From NCBI GenBank assembly GCA_027484685.1, contig JAIXSO010000005.1, positions 1 through 64,000 on the forward strand: a stretch of 64,000 nt of DNA, written 5' to 3'. Shown piece by piece: positions 53,578 through 63,037 of the stretch. A program made the position numbers and the translations under genes. Every line of letters starts with the position of its first letter. Positions within the stretch are counted from its first letter, which is position 1. Source of the DNA: Bacteroidota bacterium. Lineage in GTDB: Bacteria > Bacteroidota > Bacteroidia > UKL13-3. Below the pieces are notes generated by a model. The model was not told the origin of the DNA. It saw nothing but the letters and a program-made list of their open reading frames with translations, and did no database searches.

Positions 53578-55212
53578 ATGAGGTATATTTTTAATATATT
53601 ATTGTGTTTTTGGGGTTTAGCAGCCTTGGCACAAGATGAGGTAAAACCAAAGTTAACGGTAGAGCAATACATTGAAAAGTACTCGGCTTTGGCAGTAGAG
53701 GAAATGTACCGCAGTCATATTCCGGCAAGTATTACTTTGGCGCAAGGTATTTTAGAAAGTGGTAATGGAAACAGCCGTTTAGCTACCCAAGCCAATAACC
53801 ATTTTGGTATAAAATGTAAAACTACTTGGAAAGGACAAACCATGTATGAAGATGATGATGCTCCGCAAGAATGTTTTAGAAAATACGATGCTGCCATTGA
53901 TAGTTACCGCGATCATTCTGACTTTTTGATGAACAATAAGCGTTATGCTTTTTTATTTGATTTGGATAGTAAAGATTACAAAGGTTGGGCTTACGGACTA
54001 AAAAAAGCCGGCTATGCCACCAATCCTCAGTACCCTGAATTGCTTATTACTTTTATTGAAAAGCATGGTTTGCATAAGTACGATGAAATAAAAAGAAGCG
54101 AAGAGGAAGAAAAAGAGCAAGCTGAGGAAAAAGCCCAAATAGTAAAAACTTATGGTAAAGAAATAATGATTAATGGAGTGCCTGCCATTACTGCCAAAGC
54201 CAACGAAAGTTTTGCGCAAATTGCGTTGAATTACGATATTAAAGTTTATCAATTATACAAATACAACGATTTACAAAAAGACGATGAATGCCATGAAGGC
54301 GATACCATTTTTTTAAAAAACAAAAAAAATAAGGCTGAAATAGAAACTTGTATTTTTGGAAAAGGCGATAATACACATAAAATTTCCCAACGTTATGCAG
54401 TTAAATTGGAGAAAATACTTTCTCGTAATAATTTGGTTTTGAATCAACAACCTGCTGTAGGCCAAGTTATTTACTTAAACAGCAAACGTGCTGATAATAT
54501 AGTAATTGCGGATACTGCCATTCAACGCGATTCGGTAGAAATAGTAAAAACTGAAACTGCTCCTAATGTAATAAAGGTAGATACAATAATAATGAACGAA
54601 ACCGTTTATGAAGACCCTAAAAAGAACATTGAAACCATGTTTCCTGTTAATGAAAATACATTAAGTTATTTTGACACTTTAGAGGAAAAAAAATCGGAAT
54701 TATCGTTTTTTCATACGGTGCAAGCAGGCGAAACTTTATATAGCATTGCCAAAAAATACAATGTAAAAGTAGATGCCTTGCAATTTTTGAACGCTATGAA
54801 AAATAACAATATTGAAGTTGGACAAAAGTTAATTATTAACCCAAATTTACCAAGTGCCGATACCAAAGAACCTCAGCCCGTTCCAGGTTATCACATTGTT
54901 CGTCATGGCGAAACTTTATTTGCTATTTCAAAAATGTATAATATTTCAGTTTCTGACTTGAAGGCTATTAATACATTGATAAACAATGATATAAAAATTG
55001 ACCAAAAGTTAATAATTGTTCCTGTAAAAAACAATTCAGGAGGCGAAGTAAAAACACCAACAAGCAGTGCAGATGCATTTTATTATACTATTGAAAAAGG
55101 CGAAACGTTATTTGGTATATGTCGAAAATTCAATGTTTCGATTACCGATTTAAGAAAACTGAACAACAATTTAAGCCAAGCAAAAGCAGGCGAAAAAATT
55201 AGAATCAGGTAA
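53578..55212 (+). CDS. Glucosaminidase-domain peptidoglycan hydrolase with LysM repeats
   Basis: An exported cell-wall hydrolase of 544 residues. A signal peptide (to LAALAQ) precedes a mannosyl-glycoprotein endo-beta-N-acetylglucosaminidase domain (about 25-165) with the catalytic Glu in GILESGNGNSRL, AYHFGIKC-like NNHFGIKCK, and AYGLKKAGYATNPQYPE. Then come four LysM-like units, the first weak (about 205-260) and three clear ones: TVQAGETLYSIAKKYNV, IVRHGETLFAISKMYNI, TIEKGETLFGICRKFNV. ATG at 53578 is preferred over in-frame TTG 53569. It should bind and cut peptidoglycan. Confidence 0.92.
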   Translation: MRYIFNILLCFWGLAALAQDEVKPKLTVEQYIEKYSALAVEEMYRSHIPASITLAQGILESGNGNSRLATQANNHFGIKCKTTWKGQTMYEDDDAPQECFRKYDAAIDSYRDHSDFLMNNKRYAFLFDLDSKDYKGWAYGLKKAGYATNPQYPELLITFIEKHGLHKYDEIKRSEEEEKEQAEEKAQIVKTYGKEIMINGVPAITAKANESFAQIALNYDIKVYQLYKYNDLQKDDECHEGDTIFLKNKKNKAEIETCIFGKGDNTHKISQRYAVKLEKILSRNNLVLNQQPAVGQVIYLNSKRADNIVIADTAIQRDSVEIVKTETAPNVIKVDTIIMNETVYEDPKKNIETMFPVNENTLSYFDTLEEKKSELSFFHTVQAGETLYSIAKKYNVKVDALQFLNAMKNNNIEVGQKLIINPNLPSADTKEPQPVPGYHIVRHGETLFAISKMYNISVSDLKAINTLINNDIKIDQKLIIVPVKNNSGGEVKTPTSSADAFYYTIEKGETLFGICRKFNVSITDLRKLNNNLSQAKAGEKIRIR

Positions 55213-55306
55213 AAAAATTAAATATTTAGGTGCATTGCAACTAATTTTACTTTGCTTAAATCAATCAAATCATTATCATTGTAATTATTATTAAACTTAT
55301 TCAATA

Positions 55307-56008
55307 ATGAAAAAAATATACTTTTCAGTAATTAGTACGTTGTTATTTTTTGGAGCTCAAGCTCAAATATCGTATGGTTTTGATTATAAAGAAAACTACG
55401 AAAGCTTTACCAATAAAGATGCTGGTTCTGCTATAACAATAGCTTTGTATAATGCTAACCAAGATAGCACTACACGTCCATATTCAGCTATTTTATCAGT
55501 AATTGATAACACTACTAAACCCAGCTTAAACGCAATTAACAAAACACATTTTGATATGCCAGCTCAGCAAAAAGTTGAGTTTTTACCTGGTCAAAAAGGT
55601 TATAGAAATATCATAAATGTACCTATTAATCCAATTGCTGATCCTGTATTTTGGGGACAAAGAGTTTTTGAATTAAATTTAGGAACTTTAGAAGGTTTTG
55701 AAGTTGGAAATTTGGTTAATGGACACGAGTATTTTACTATAGTAATTGATTACGATGGCAGTAAAATTGGTGTTCCAAGAGTTAATAAAAATATGTTTAC
55801 CATTTACCCTAACCCAAGTTCTAATAATATTTATGTTACCGGGGTTGAGTGCCAAAGTATTCAAGTTTTAGATTTAATGGGCAAAATAGTATTAGACCAA
55901 AATTTACCAGGTAATCAAATCAATATTGAAACATTGCCAGCAGGTATTTATGTTTTAAATGCAATGAGCGATAAAGGATTGGTTACTCAAAAAATTGTAA
56001 AACAATAA
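55307..56008 (+). CDS. T9SS-secreted protein of unknown function
   Basis: A 233-residue secreted protein. Signal peptide to FGAQA-QI; a soluble beta-type domain (about 20-165); and a C-terminal T9SS sorting domain starting at YPNPSSNNIYV with the GLVTQKIVKQ end. Since the mature domain is short, this is one of the small cargo proteins of type IX secretion. No enzyme motif is visible. A terminator follows. Confidence 0.88.
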   Translation: MKKIYFSVISTLLFFGAQAQISYGFDYKENYESFTNKDAGSAITIALYNANQDSTTRPYSAILSVIDNTTKPSLNAINKTHFDMPAQQKVEFLPGQKGYRNIINVPINPIADPVFWGQRVFELNLGTLEGFEVGNLVNGHEYFTIVIDYDGSKIGVPRVNKNMFTIYPNPSSNNIYVTGVECQSIQVLDLMGKIVLDQNLPGNQINIETLPAGIYVLNAMSDKGLVTQKIVKQ

Positions 56009-56025
56009 TTGATAAAAAAATATGG

Positions 56026-56057
56026 AAAAGCCGGAGTTTTATAAACTTCGGCTTTTT
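56026..56057 (+). terminator. Terminator after the T9SS gene
   Basis: AAAGCCGGAGTTT pairs with AAACTTCGGCTTT (one G-U) around a short TATA loop and is followed by seven T. It separates the T9SS gene from the serB-serA fusion. Confidence 0.8.
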
Positions 56058-56096
56058 TTATGTTCATTAGTTCGTAAATAGATTTATTTTTACCAC

Positions 56097-57893
56097 ATGC
56101 AACAACCTTGGTTTATAATTGATTTTGATAGCACTTTTACGCAAGTAGAAGCTATGGAAGAATTGGCTGCCATTAGCTTAAAAAACGATCCTGAAAAAGA
56201 GGCAATTATTGAGCAAATAAAACATTTAACTGATTTGGCTATGGATGGAAAAATGCCATTTAACAAATCGTTAAAGGCTCGAATTGCGCTGCTTTCCGCT
56301 AAAAAATACCATTTAAATATGTTGGTAAATAAGCTACGTAAAAAGGTGTCACCATCATTTGCTCGCAACAAAGAGTTTTTTAAAAAATACCAAGGCCGAG
56401 TTTTAATTGTGTCAGGTGGATTTAAAGAATTTATTGCGCCCGTAGTTAAAAGTTTTTTTATAGATGAAGATTGCATTTATGCCAACACATTTATTTACGA
56501 TAAAAAAAATAATATCATTGGTTCTCACGAAGAAAATCCTTTGGCACAAGAAGGAGGAAAAGTAAAATTACTAAAGCAATTAAAGTTAAAAGGACAGGTT
56601 ATAGCCATTGGCGATGGATACACCGATTACCAAATGCGCGAAAGTGGAATGGCTGAACAGTTTTTTGCTTTTACCGAAAATATAGCTCGTGAACGTGTAT
56701 TGGCCAAAGCCGATTACATTGCTCCAAGCTTAGATGAAATTTTATATAAAATGAAATTGCCTATGGCACTCTCTTATCCTAAAAGCCGAATAAATGCAGT
56801 TCTTTTAGGTAAAGAAACTTTTGCCACAGCACCTTATTTTAAATTAGAAGGATACAATGTTATCAAACGCGATTCATTATCGAATAAAGCATTAACTGAT
56901 TTGAAAAATGCTTCTATCATTGTTTCATCTTTAAAGCAAGAAATAACTAATTTAAATAGTTTTCCTAAACTAATAAGCTTGGCAGTTTGGGGTAATAATA
57001 ACCAGCAGTTTAATACAAACATGGCGCAACAAATGGCAGTGCCTATTTTTAGTTCGCCTTACGCCAATACACGGAGTGTGGTAGAGTTAGGTTTGGGTTT
57101 TATGTTTCAATTATCGAGGCAAACCAATACCGAATTGCGAGGCAAAAAAATTGGAATAATTGGTTATGGAAATGCGGGCAGTTTAATGGGTGTATTAGCG
57201 CAGAATTTGGGAATGGATGTGCTTTATTTTGATGAAAAAGACCGCGCACCATTAGGTAATGCAATAGCTTGTAAATCGGTAACTGATTTGCTAAAGAAGT
57301 CGAATTATGTGGTGCTACTTCAAAGTAAAAATACCGGAACTATTTTGGTAGAAAAGGAGTTAAAGCAAATGCAGCCAAAGGCATGTTTAATTAACTTAAG
57401 TTATGATGATTCTGTGGAGTTTCAAGCTGTGTTAAAACTGATTCAGCAAAAAAAATTATTTGGCTTCGCAATGGATTTTCAGCAAGAAGAAAATTATTTG
57501 AAACTAAAACAAAGTAGTCAAATTATTGTAACGCTTAATCAAAGAAATAATACCTTAGAAACACAACAAAACATTGCAAGTTTTACGAGTGAAAAAATCA
57601 TACAATACATTAACACTGGTAATATTAGCCGTAGTTTGAATTTTCCTGATATTCAGTTACCGGCCTTGCAGGGCTCACATCGTTTTATTCATATTCATCA
57701 AAACAAACCGGGTTTGTTAGCTAAAATAAATGCTGTTTTAGCTAAACATAAAATTAATATTACCGGTCAATATTTAAAAACAAACGAAACTTTGGGATAT
57801 GTGATTACTGATGTTTCTAAAAAGTATGATAATGAAGTGATTAGTGAATTAAAGAAAATTGAAGCAACTATAAAATTCAGGGTGATTTATTAG
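56097..57893 (+). CDS. Fused phosphoserine phosphatase and degenerate phosphoglycerate dehydrogenase (SerB-SerA)
   Basis: This 598-residue protein joins two serine-pathway domains. The N-terminal HAD phosphatase (about 1-225) has motif I DFDST (Asp9, Asp11), motif II VSGGF, and motif IV GDGYTD (Asp173, Asp177), so it should hydrolyse phosphoserine. From about 235 it follows E. coli-type SerA: the NAD fold GIIGYGNAG (356-361), YANTRSV near 320, and an ACT domain HIHQNKPG (His534, Asn536) with INITGQ (Asn554), which are the serine-binding positions. But the catalytic Arg of the NASRG motif is Tyr436 (NLSYD), and the catalytic His of LTPHIGG is Asn481 (VTLNQ). The Glu position remains. A dead dehydrogenase part is inferred. 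No other serine gene lies beside it. Confidence 0.88.
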   Translation: MQQPWFIIDFDSTFTQVEAMEELAAISLKNDPEKEAIIEQIKHLTDLAMDGKMPFNKSLKARIALLSAKKYHLNMLVNKLRKKVSPSFARNKEFFKKYQGRVLIVSGGFKEFIAPVVKSFFIDEDCIYANTFIYDKKNNIIGSHEENPLAQEGGKVKLLKQLKLKGQVIAIGDGYTDYQMRESGMAEQFFAFTENIARERVLAKADYIAPSLDEILYKMKLPMALSYPKSRINAVLLGKETFATAPYFKLEGYNVIKRDSLSNKALTDLKNASIIVSSLKQEITNLNSFPKLISLAVWGNNNQQFNTNMAQQMAVPIFSSPYANTRSVVELGLGFMFQLSRQTNTELRGKKIGIIGYGNAGSLMGVLAQNLGMDVLYFDEKDRAPLGNAIACKSVTDLLKKSNYVVLLQSKNTGTILVEKELKQMQPKACLINLSYDDSVEFQAVLKLIQQKKLFGFAMDFQQEENYLKLKQSSQIIVTLNQRNNTLETQQNIASFTSEKIIQYINTGNISRSLNFPDIQLPALQGSHRFIHIHQNKPGLLAKINAVLAKHKINITGQYLKTNETLGYVITDVSKKYDNEVISELKKIEATIKFRVIY

Positions 57894-58006
57894 TGTAAAT
57901 TAAAGTTTACGCAATATTTTATACTAAAACAGTTATTATTGCCTTTGTTCTCATTTAAACCTAAAAAACAATAGTAAATACTCTACTCTATATTTTAAAT
58001 TTATTA

Positions 58007-60514
58007 ATGCAAAAAATCTTTTGTTTTTTACTCCTTGTATTGGGTATTTCTATTGCAGTTAAAGCTCAAAACGATAAGGCAATTATTAGTGGTACAGTTA
58101 AGGATAGCATGGGGCAATTGGCCGAAGGTGTTACTGTTTCGGTAATTGGCCAAAAAAATACTGTGGTTACCAATGAAGATGGTTTTTATAAAATTTTGGT
58201 AGATGCCAATAATGCTGTTGAGTTAAAGTTTAATTATTTTAGTCAAAAAGGGCAAACATTTAGTTTACCTGCATTGGCTCCAAACCAAAAATACGAATTA
58301 AGTCCACGCTTAAATATTAGTCTAACTTTAGTAGATTTTATTGTTAAAGATGAAAGATACCGTGAACAAGCTAGTACATTTACCATAGATTCAAGGCAAT
58401 TAACCATTAATCCGGCTCCAATGCCTGGAGTTGAACAAATTTTAAAAACTTTACCCGGTGTTTCTTCTAACAATGAATTAAGTGCGCAATACAATGTGCG
58501 TGGAGGAAATTTTGACGAAAATTTAGTTTATGTAAATGATATTGAAATATACAGGCCTTTTTTGCCAAGAAGTGGTCAGCAAGAAGGTTTAAGTTTTATA
58601 CATTCTGATTTGGTAAAAAGTATCAAATTTAGTGCAGGTGGATTTGAAGCCAAATATGGCGATAAAATGAGTTCGGTATTAGATATTAAATACAAAACGC
58701 CTAAAAAAATTACTTCATCCATAAATATTGGATTATTAGGAGTGCAAGCTGCAACCGAAGGTGCTTCAAAGAATTTGCGTTTTACTTATTTAATTGGAGC
58801 CAGGTATTGGAGTAATAAATATGTGGTTTCAACCCTCGATACCAAAGGCGATTACCAACCTTCGTTTACTGATGTGCAATCACTTTTAACGTATCATTTT
58901 AGGTCTGATTTAAGCTTGAGTATTTTAGGAAGTTATGCTCAAAACAGGTATTTTTTAGTACCTACCGATAGGCAAACTACTTTTGGAACAGTGAAACAAG
59001 CTTTACAACTTAATGTGTATTTTGGTGGTGCCGATTTAATGGAATACCGAACAGCAACAGGTGCAGCTAGTTTGGTTTATAATCCAACACGTAGGCTGCA
59101 ATTAAAGTTAATTGGTTCTACATTTTATAGCAACGAAAATGAAATTTTTACCATTGAAGGTGCATATAGATTAAGTGAATTAGAAACCGACCAAAGTAGT
59201 AGCAATTTTGGAAGAGCAAAATCGCTTAGAGGTGTTGGTTATTTTATAAATAACGCCCGTAATGGAATTGAAGCAACGGTTATTAATATTGGCCATAGAG
59301 GTAATTACGATAAAGGAAAACACAATATTCAATGGGGTGCTTTTGTACAAACTGAAAATATTAACGATAGACTTAAGGAATGGAATTACAGAGATAGCGC
59401 AGGTTTTGCCCAACCTACTTTAGATGCCAATGGCAATATTACCTTACCTGATTATTTACGAACTCAGTTAAGTTTGAATACATTTAGGCTAAATGGTTAT
59501 GTGCAAAATACCATGGTTATTGATAGAAACAGCAATATGGTTTTTACTTATGGTGTGCGCAGCAATTGGTGGAGTTACACCAACGAAAATGTAATCAGTC
59601 CTAGGTTTCAGTTTGCTTTTGAACCCAATAGAAAACATAACAAACAAGTTTTAGATAACAGTAAAAATGATACCAATTGGGTAAAAAAAATGCGTAAAAA
59701 TTGGGTAATCAAAGCCTCGTATGGTTGGTATTACCAAACGCCTTTTTACCGTGAATTGCGTAATTTCCAAGGGGAATTAAATGATAACATAAAATCACAA
59801 AAATCAATTCATTATGTACTTGGCGCTGAAATGAATTTTAAGGCTTGGAAACGCCCTTTTAAATTTACTGCTGAAGCTTATTATAAAGATTTGAGTAACT
59901 TAATTCCATACGAAATTGACAATGTGCGCATTCGTTATTTTGCCGATAATACCTCAAGAGGATATGCCACAGGTGTTGATTTTAGGGTAAATGGGGAATT
60001 TGTAAGAGGAACCGAAAGTTGGGCTAGTTTAAGCTTAATGGATACCAAAGAAATAATTAGCAATCAGTTTACTACCCAAGGCGTGAAAGAAAGTGAAAGA
60101 TATATTCCAAGATTAACCAATCAAGCATTTCAGTTTGCTATTTTCTTTCAAGATTATTTGCCAAGCAATGATAAGTATAAAGTAAATTTAATGTTGGTTT
60201 ATGGTAGTGGTTTTCCATTTGGAATTCCTGACCGCAACAGGTATAACGATGTAAACTCTATGCCAAGTTACCGCAGGGTAGATATTGGTTTTACCAAAGA
60301 TTTGATTCCTGAAAAATTAAAAGCCTCTCAGCGTAATTCTTTCTTAAAGCGACATATTAAATATGCCAATCTTGCCTTAGATGTATTTAATTTATTAGGT
60401 GTTGATAATACCATTAGTTATACTTGGCTGCAAGATGCTACCGCACAAACATGGGCCGTACCCAATTATTTAACTAGCCGGAGGCTTAATATTAGGTTAC
60501 AAATGAAATTTTAG
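58007..60514 (+). CDS. TonB-dependent receptor
   Basis: An outer-membrane uptake receptor of 835 residues. Signal peptide to IAVKA-QN; a carboxypeptidase-regulatory-like domain (about 24-105, IISGTVKDSMGQLAEGVTVSVIG); a plug domain (about 120-235) with PGVEQILKTLPGVSSNNELSAQYNVRGGNFDENLVYVNDIE in pieces; and a barrel to the final LNIRLQMKF strand. Substrate is unknown, since no SusD-like gene lies beside it. It follows the SerB-SerA fusion by 113 bases, with no visible terminator in between. Confidence 0.92.
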   Translation: MQKIFCFLLLVLGISIAVKAQNDKAIISGTVKDSMGQLAEGVTVSVIGQKNTVVTNEDGFYKILVDANNAVELKFNYFSQKGQTFSLPALAPNQKYELSPRLNISLTLVDFIVKDERYREQASTFTIDSRQLTINPAPMPGVEQILKTLPGVSSNNELSAQYNVRGGNFDENLVYVNDIEIYRPFLPRSGQQEGLSFIHSDLVKSIKFSAGGFEAKYGDKMSSVLDIKYKTPKKITSSINIGLLGVQAATEGASKNLRFTYLIGARYWSNKYVVSTLDTKGDYQPSFTDVQSLLTYHFRSDLSLSILGSYAQNRYFLVPTDRQTTFGTVKQALQLNVYFGGADLMEYRTATGAASLVYNPTRRLQLKLIGSTFYSNENEIFTIEGAYRLSELETDQSSSNFGRAKSLRGVGYFINNARNGIEATVINIGHRGNYDKGKHNIQWGAFVQTENINDRLKEWNYRDSAGFAQPTLDANGNITLPDYLRTQLSLNTFRLNGYVQNTMVIDRNSNMVFTYGVRSNWWSYTNENVISPRFQFAFEPNRKHNKQVLDNSKNDTNWVKKMRKNWVIKASYGWYYQTPFYRELRNFQGELNDNIKSQKSIHYVLGAEMNFKAWKRPFKFTAEAYYKDLSNLIPYEIDNVRIRYFADNTSRGYATGVDFRVNGEFVRGTESWASLSLMDTKEIISNQFTTQGVKESERYIPRLTNQAFQFAIFFQDYLPSNDKYKVNLMLVYGSGFPFGIPDRNRYNDVNSMPSYRRVDIGFTKDLIPEKLKASQRNSFLKRHIKYANLALDVFNLLGVDNTISYTWLQDATAQTWAVPNYLTSRRLNIRLQMKF

Positions 60515-60520
60515 GTTTAA

Positions 60521-60556
60521 AACGTGACAGGTTTTTATAAACTTATCACGTTTTTC
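60521..60556 (+). terminator. Terminator of TonB receptor gene
   Basis: AAACGTGA and TCACGTTT arms, with weaker inner pairing, are followed by a T-rich run. It starts seven bases past the stop codon. Confidence 0.65.
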
Positions 60557-60665
60557 TTTTTCTACCGAAAAAATTAAATGATTGTACATATATAAAATTA
60601 GCTGAAAATCAAAAAGTTTTGCTTTTATAAAAAAACAGTATTAATTGCAGTTAAAAAAATAAATA

Positions 60666-61004
60666 ATGGTAGATTTATCCAATTTAGAAGGTGATATTCA
60701 AAAATATTTAGATGGTGGTTTTAGTAAAGATGAAATAATAAGTAGTTTATTAATTAAAGGTTATGCAAAGGCCGATATTGATGAGGCTTTAAACAAAATA
60801 CCTGAAAATAGTTATGGTGAAAACAGCACTCCTTCGTCTGATTCTGGAAGCTCTATAAAAAGTGTTCTAATCGGAATTGTTATGGTAATAATAATTATTT
60901 ACCGGTTTGCTAGGGTTGCCAACGGCAATGGAAATATTTTTTATATCATCAGTTTAATTGCCGCCATTATTATTGCTGTACTCTATTTTTCGAGGAAAAG
61001 ATAA
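60666..61004 (+). CDS. Small protein with UBA/CUE-like helices and two membrane segments
   Basis: A 112-residue protein. The first 50 residues form short helices reminiscent of UBA/CUE-type bundles: GDIQKYLDGGFSKDEIISSL then GYAKADIDEALNKIP. A Ser-rich linker (about 50-63) precedes two membrane helices (about 66-80 and 91-108) and a basic end, FSRKR. The GFSKDEI - GYAKADIDEA repeat looks like an internal duplication of a helix-turn unit. Function is unknown. It lies 33 bases upstream of the ClC gene and may be co-transcribed. Confidence 0.65.
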   Translation: MVDLSNLEGDIQKYLDGGFSKDEIISSLLIKGYAKADIDEALNKIPENSYGENSTPSSDSGSSIKSVLIGIVMVIIIIYRFARVANGNGNIFYIISLIAAIIIAVLYFSRKR

Positions 61005-61037
61005 CCTACAAGTAAATAAACTTGTTAAATTTGCTTA

Positions 61038-62819
61038 ATGGAATTTAAGCTAATAAAGAAAATGCACTCCGTTATAGAGTGGATTCAATTTAGGCTTACT
61101 AATAAGCAGTTTATTTTACTTTCTAGCGTATTAGTCGGCTTATCTGTAGGTTTAGCTGCCATTGTTTTAAAAACAGCAGTACATGCCATCTACCTTGCTT
61201 CTACTTACAAGGGGTTAGGAAATTACAAATACCTTTTTTTGTTTTTTCCATTAATAGGCATTTTTTTAACAGTTATAGTCATAAAGAATTTGTTAAAAGG
61301 AAAGTTAGAAAAGGGACTTTCACATATTCATTATGCTATTGCCAAAAAATCGAGCTTGCTGCCGCAAGAACAAATGTATGCGCAAATTACCACAAGTTCT
61401 TTAACAGTTGGTTTGGGTGGTTCAGCGGGGTTGGAGGCACCTATTGTACTTACTGGTGCTGCATTTGGAAGTAATTATGCCAAAACCTATAATTTAAGTT
61501 ATAGCGAACGAACACTTTTATTGGCTTGCGGAATAGCAGCAGGTATTGGTGCTACTTTTAATGCTCCCATAGCTGGAGTTTTATTTGCTTTAGAAGTACT
61601 GTTGGTTGATATTAGTATTTCGGCCTTTACACCTTTAATTATCTCGGCTGCTACAGGTGCACTCATCTCTAAAATTATTTTGCAAGATGATATTTTATTG
61701 AGCTTTAGCTTACAAATGCCCTTTAATTGTAACAATGTTCCGCAATATATTTTACTAGGTGTTTTTGCTGGATTAATATCTGTTTACCATTCACGTACTT
61801 TTTCGAAAATTGAAGGGTTATTTAGCAAGCGTAAGCAAAAAACGTATCCTAATGTAATAATAGGAGGGCTCTTGTTAGCAGGTTTAATTTTTGCATTTCC
61901 ATCCTTATTTGGCGAGGGTTATCAAAGCATTAAACATCTTGCCTTGCAACAACCTGAAGATATTTTAATAAACAGTTTTTTCGAAAAATTTAGAGGCAAT
62001 GAAGTGGTTGTTTTGGTTTTTGTTGGATTACTTATTTTTATTAAATCAATAGCTACAGGATTAACTTTAGGAAGTGGAGGTAATGGAGGTAATTTTGCAC
62101 CTTCTTTATTTGTAGGCGCCTATTTAGGTTTTTTCTTTTCAAGGCTTTTAAATATGTTAGGTTTTACCAATTTGCCTGAAAGTAATTTTACCATTGTAGG
62201 CATGGCGGGTATTTTAAGTGGATTGTATCATGCACCTTTAACTGCCATATTTTTAATTGCTGAAATTACCGGAGGCTACACTTTAATGATTCCCTTAATG
62301 ATTGTATCTTCTATAAGTTTTGCCATTTCAAAATATTTTGAACCATACTCTATGGATGTAAAAAAATTAGCTTTAAGTGGAAAAGTTTTTACCAATGATA
62401 AAGACCAAAACATATTGGCTACCATCTCAACATCTAACTTAATTGAAACCAATTTTCAGGCTGTTTTAGCTTCACTTAATTTAGGTGGATTGGTAAATGT
62501 TATAGCTCAATCAAAACGCAATATTTTCCCTGTTTTAGATAGCAATAACAAGTTGTTGGGAATTATTATTTTAGATAATATTAGAGAAATAATTTTTAAA
62601 ACGGAACTTTATGAAAAAATAATAGTTCGCGATTTGATGAATCCTGCGCCAGCCGTCATTTCCGCTAATCAAAGCATGGAAAGTGTAATGAAAATTTTTG
62701 ACGAAACAGGGGCATGGAATTTACCTGTAGCTGATAATGGAATTTATATTGGCTTTGTTTCTAAATCAAGTATTTTTTCAAGTTATAGGTCGCAACTTAA
62801 GTCAACTACCATTGAGTAA
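61038..62819 (+). CDS. ClC family chloride channel/transporter with CBS domains
   Basis: A membrane protein of 593 residues for chloride or other anions. The ClC core (about 20-430) carries the selectivity-filter segments GGSAGLEAPIVLTG (with the gating Glu in the GxEGP position, here GLEAP) and GSGGNGGNFAPSLFVGAYLG (GxFxP). Two CBS domains at the C-terminus (about 465-590) include VRDLMNPAPAVISANQSMES. The start ATG at 61038 is preferred; another ATG at 61062 (MHSVIEWIQ) is possible. Confidence 0.92.
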   Translation: MEFKLIKKMHSVIEWIQFRLTNKQFILLSSVLVGLSVGLAAIVLKTAVHAIYLASTYKGLGNYKYLFLFFPLIGIFLTVIVIKNLLKGKLEKGLSHIHYAIAKKSSLLPQEQMYAQITTSSLTVGLGGSAGLEAPIVLTGAAFGSNYAKTYNLSYSERTLLLACGIAAGIGATFNAPIAGVLFALEVLLVDISISAFTPLIISAATGALISKIILQDDILLSFSLQMPFNCNNVPQYILLGVFAGLISVYHSRTFSKIEGLFSKRKQKTYPNVIIGGLLLAGLIFAFPSLFGEGYQSIKHLALQQPEDILINSFFEKFRGNEVVVLVFVGLLIFIKSIATGLTLGSGGNGGNFAPSLFVGAYLGFFFSRLLNMLGFTNLPESNFTIVGMAGILSGLYHAPLTAIFLIAEITGGYTLMIPLMIVSSISFAISKYFEPYSMDVKKLALSGKVFTNDKDQNILATISTSNLIETNFQAVLASLNLGGLVNVIAQSKRNIFPVLDSNNKLLGIIILDNIREIIFKTELYEKIIVRDLMNPAPAVISANQSMESVMKIFDETGAWNLPVADNGIYIGFVSKSSIFSSYRSQLKSTTIE

Positions 62820-63037
62820 AACAACATTAGATAATCCATTTTTTTGAACTGTAAAGGGCTAAAATTTTTAAGAACATATTATTAGAAATTTGTACTAGAA
62901 AGTAATTTTTTTATCAAATAATTAAATCTTTACTTTTACTAAAACCACATCATTTGGATAAAATTTATTAGAAATTTATAAAAAATATTCTATCATTCCA
63001 CTTTATTTTAAATTTTCATAATTCATTTTTTTAAAGC

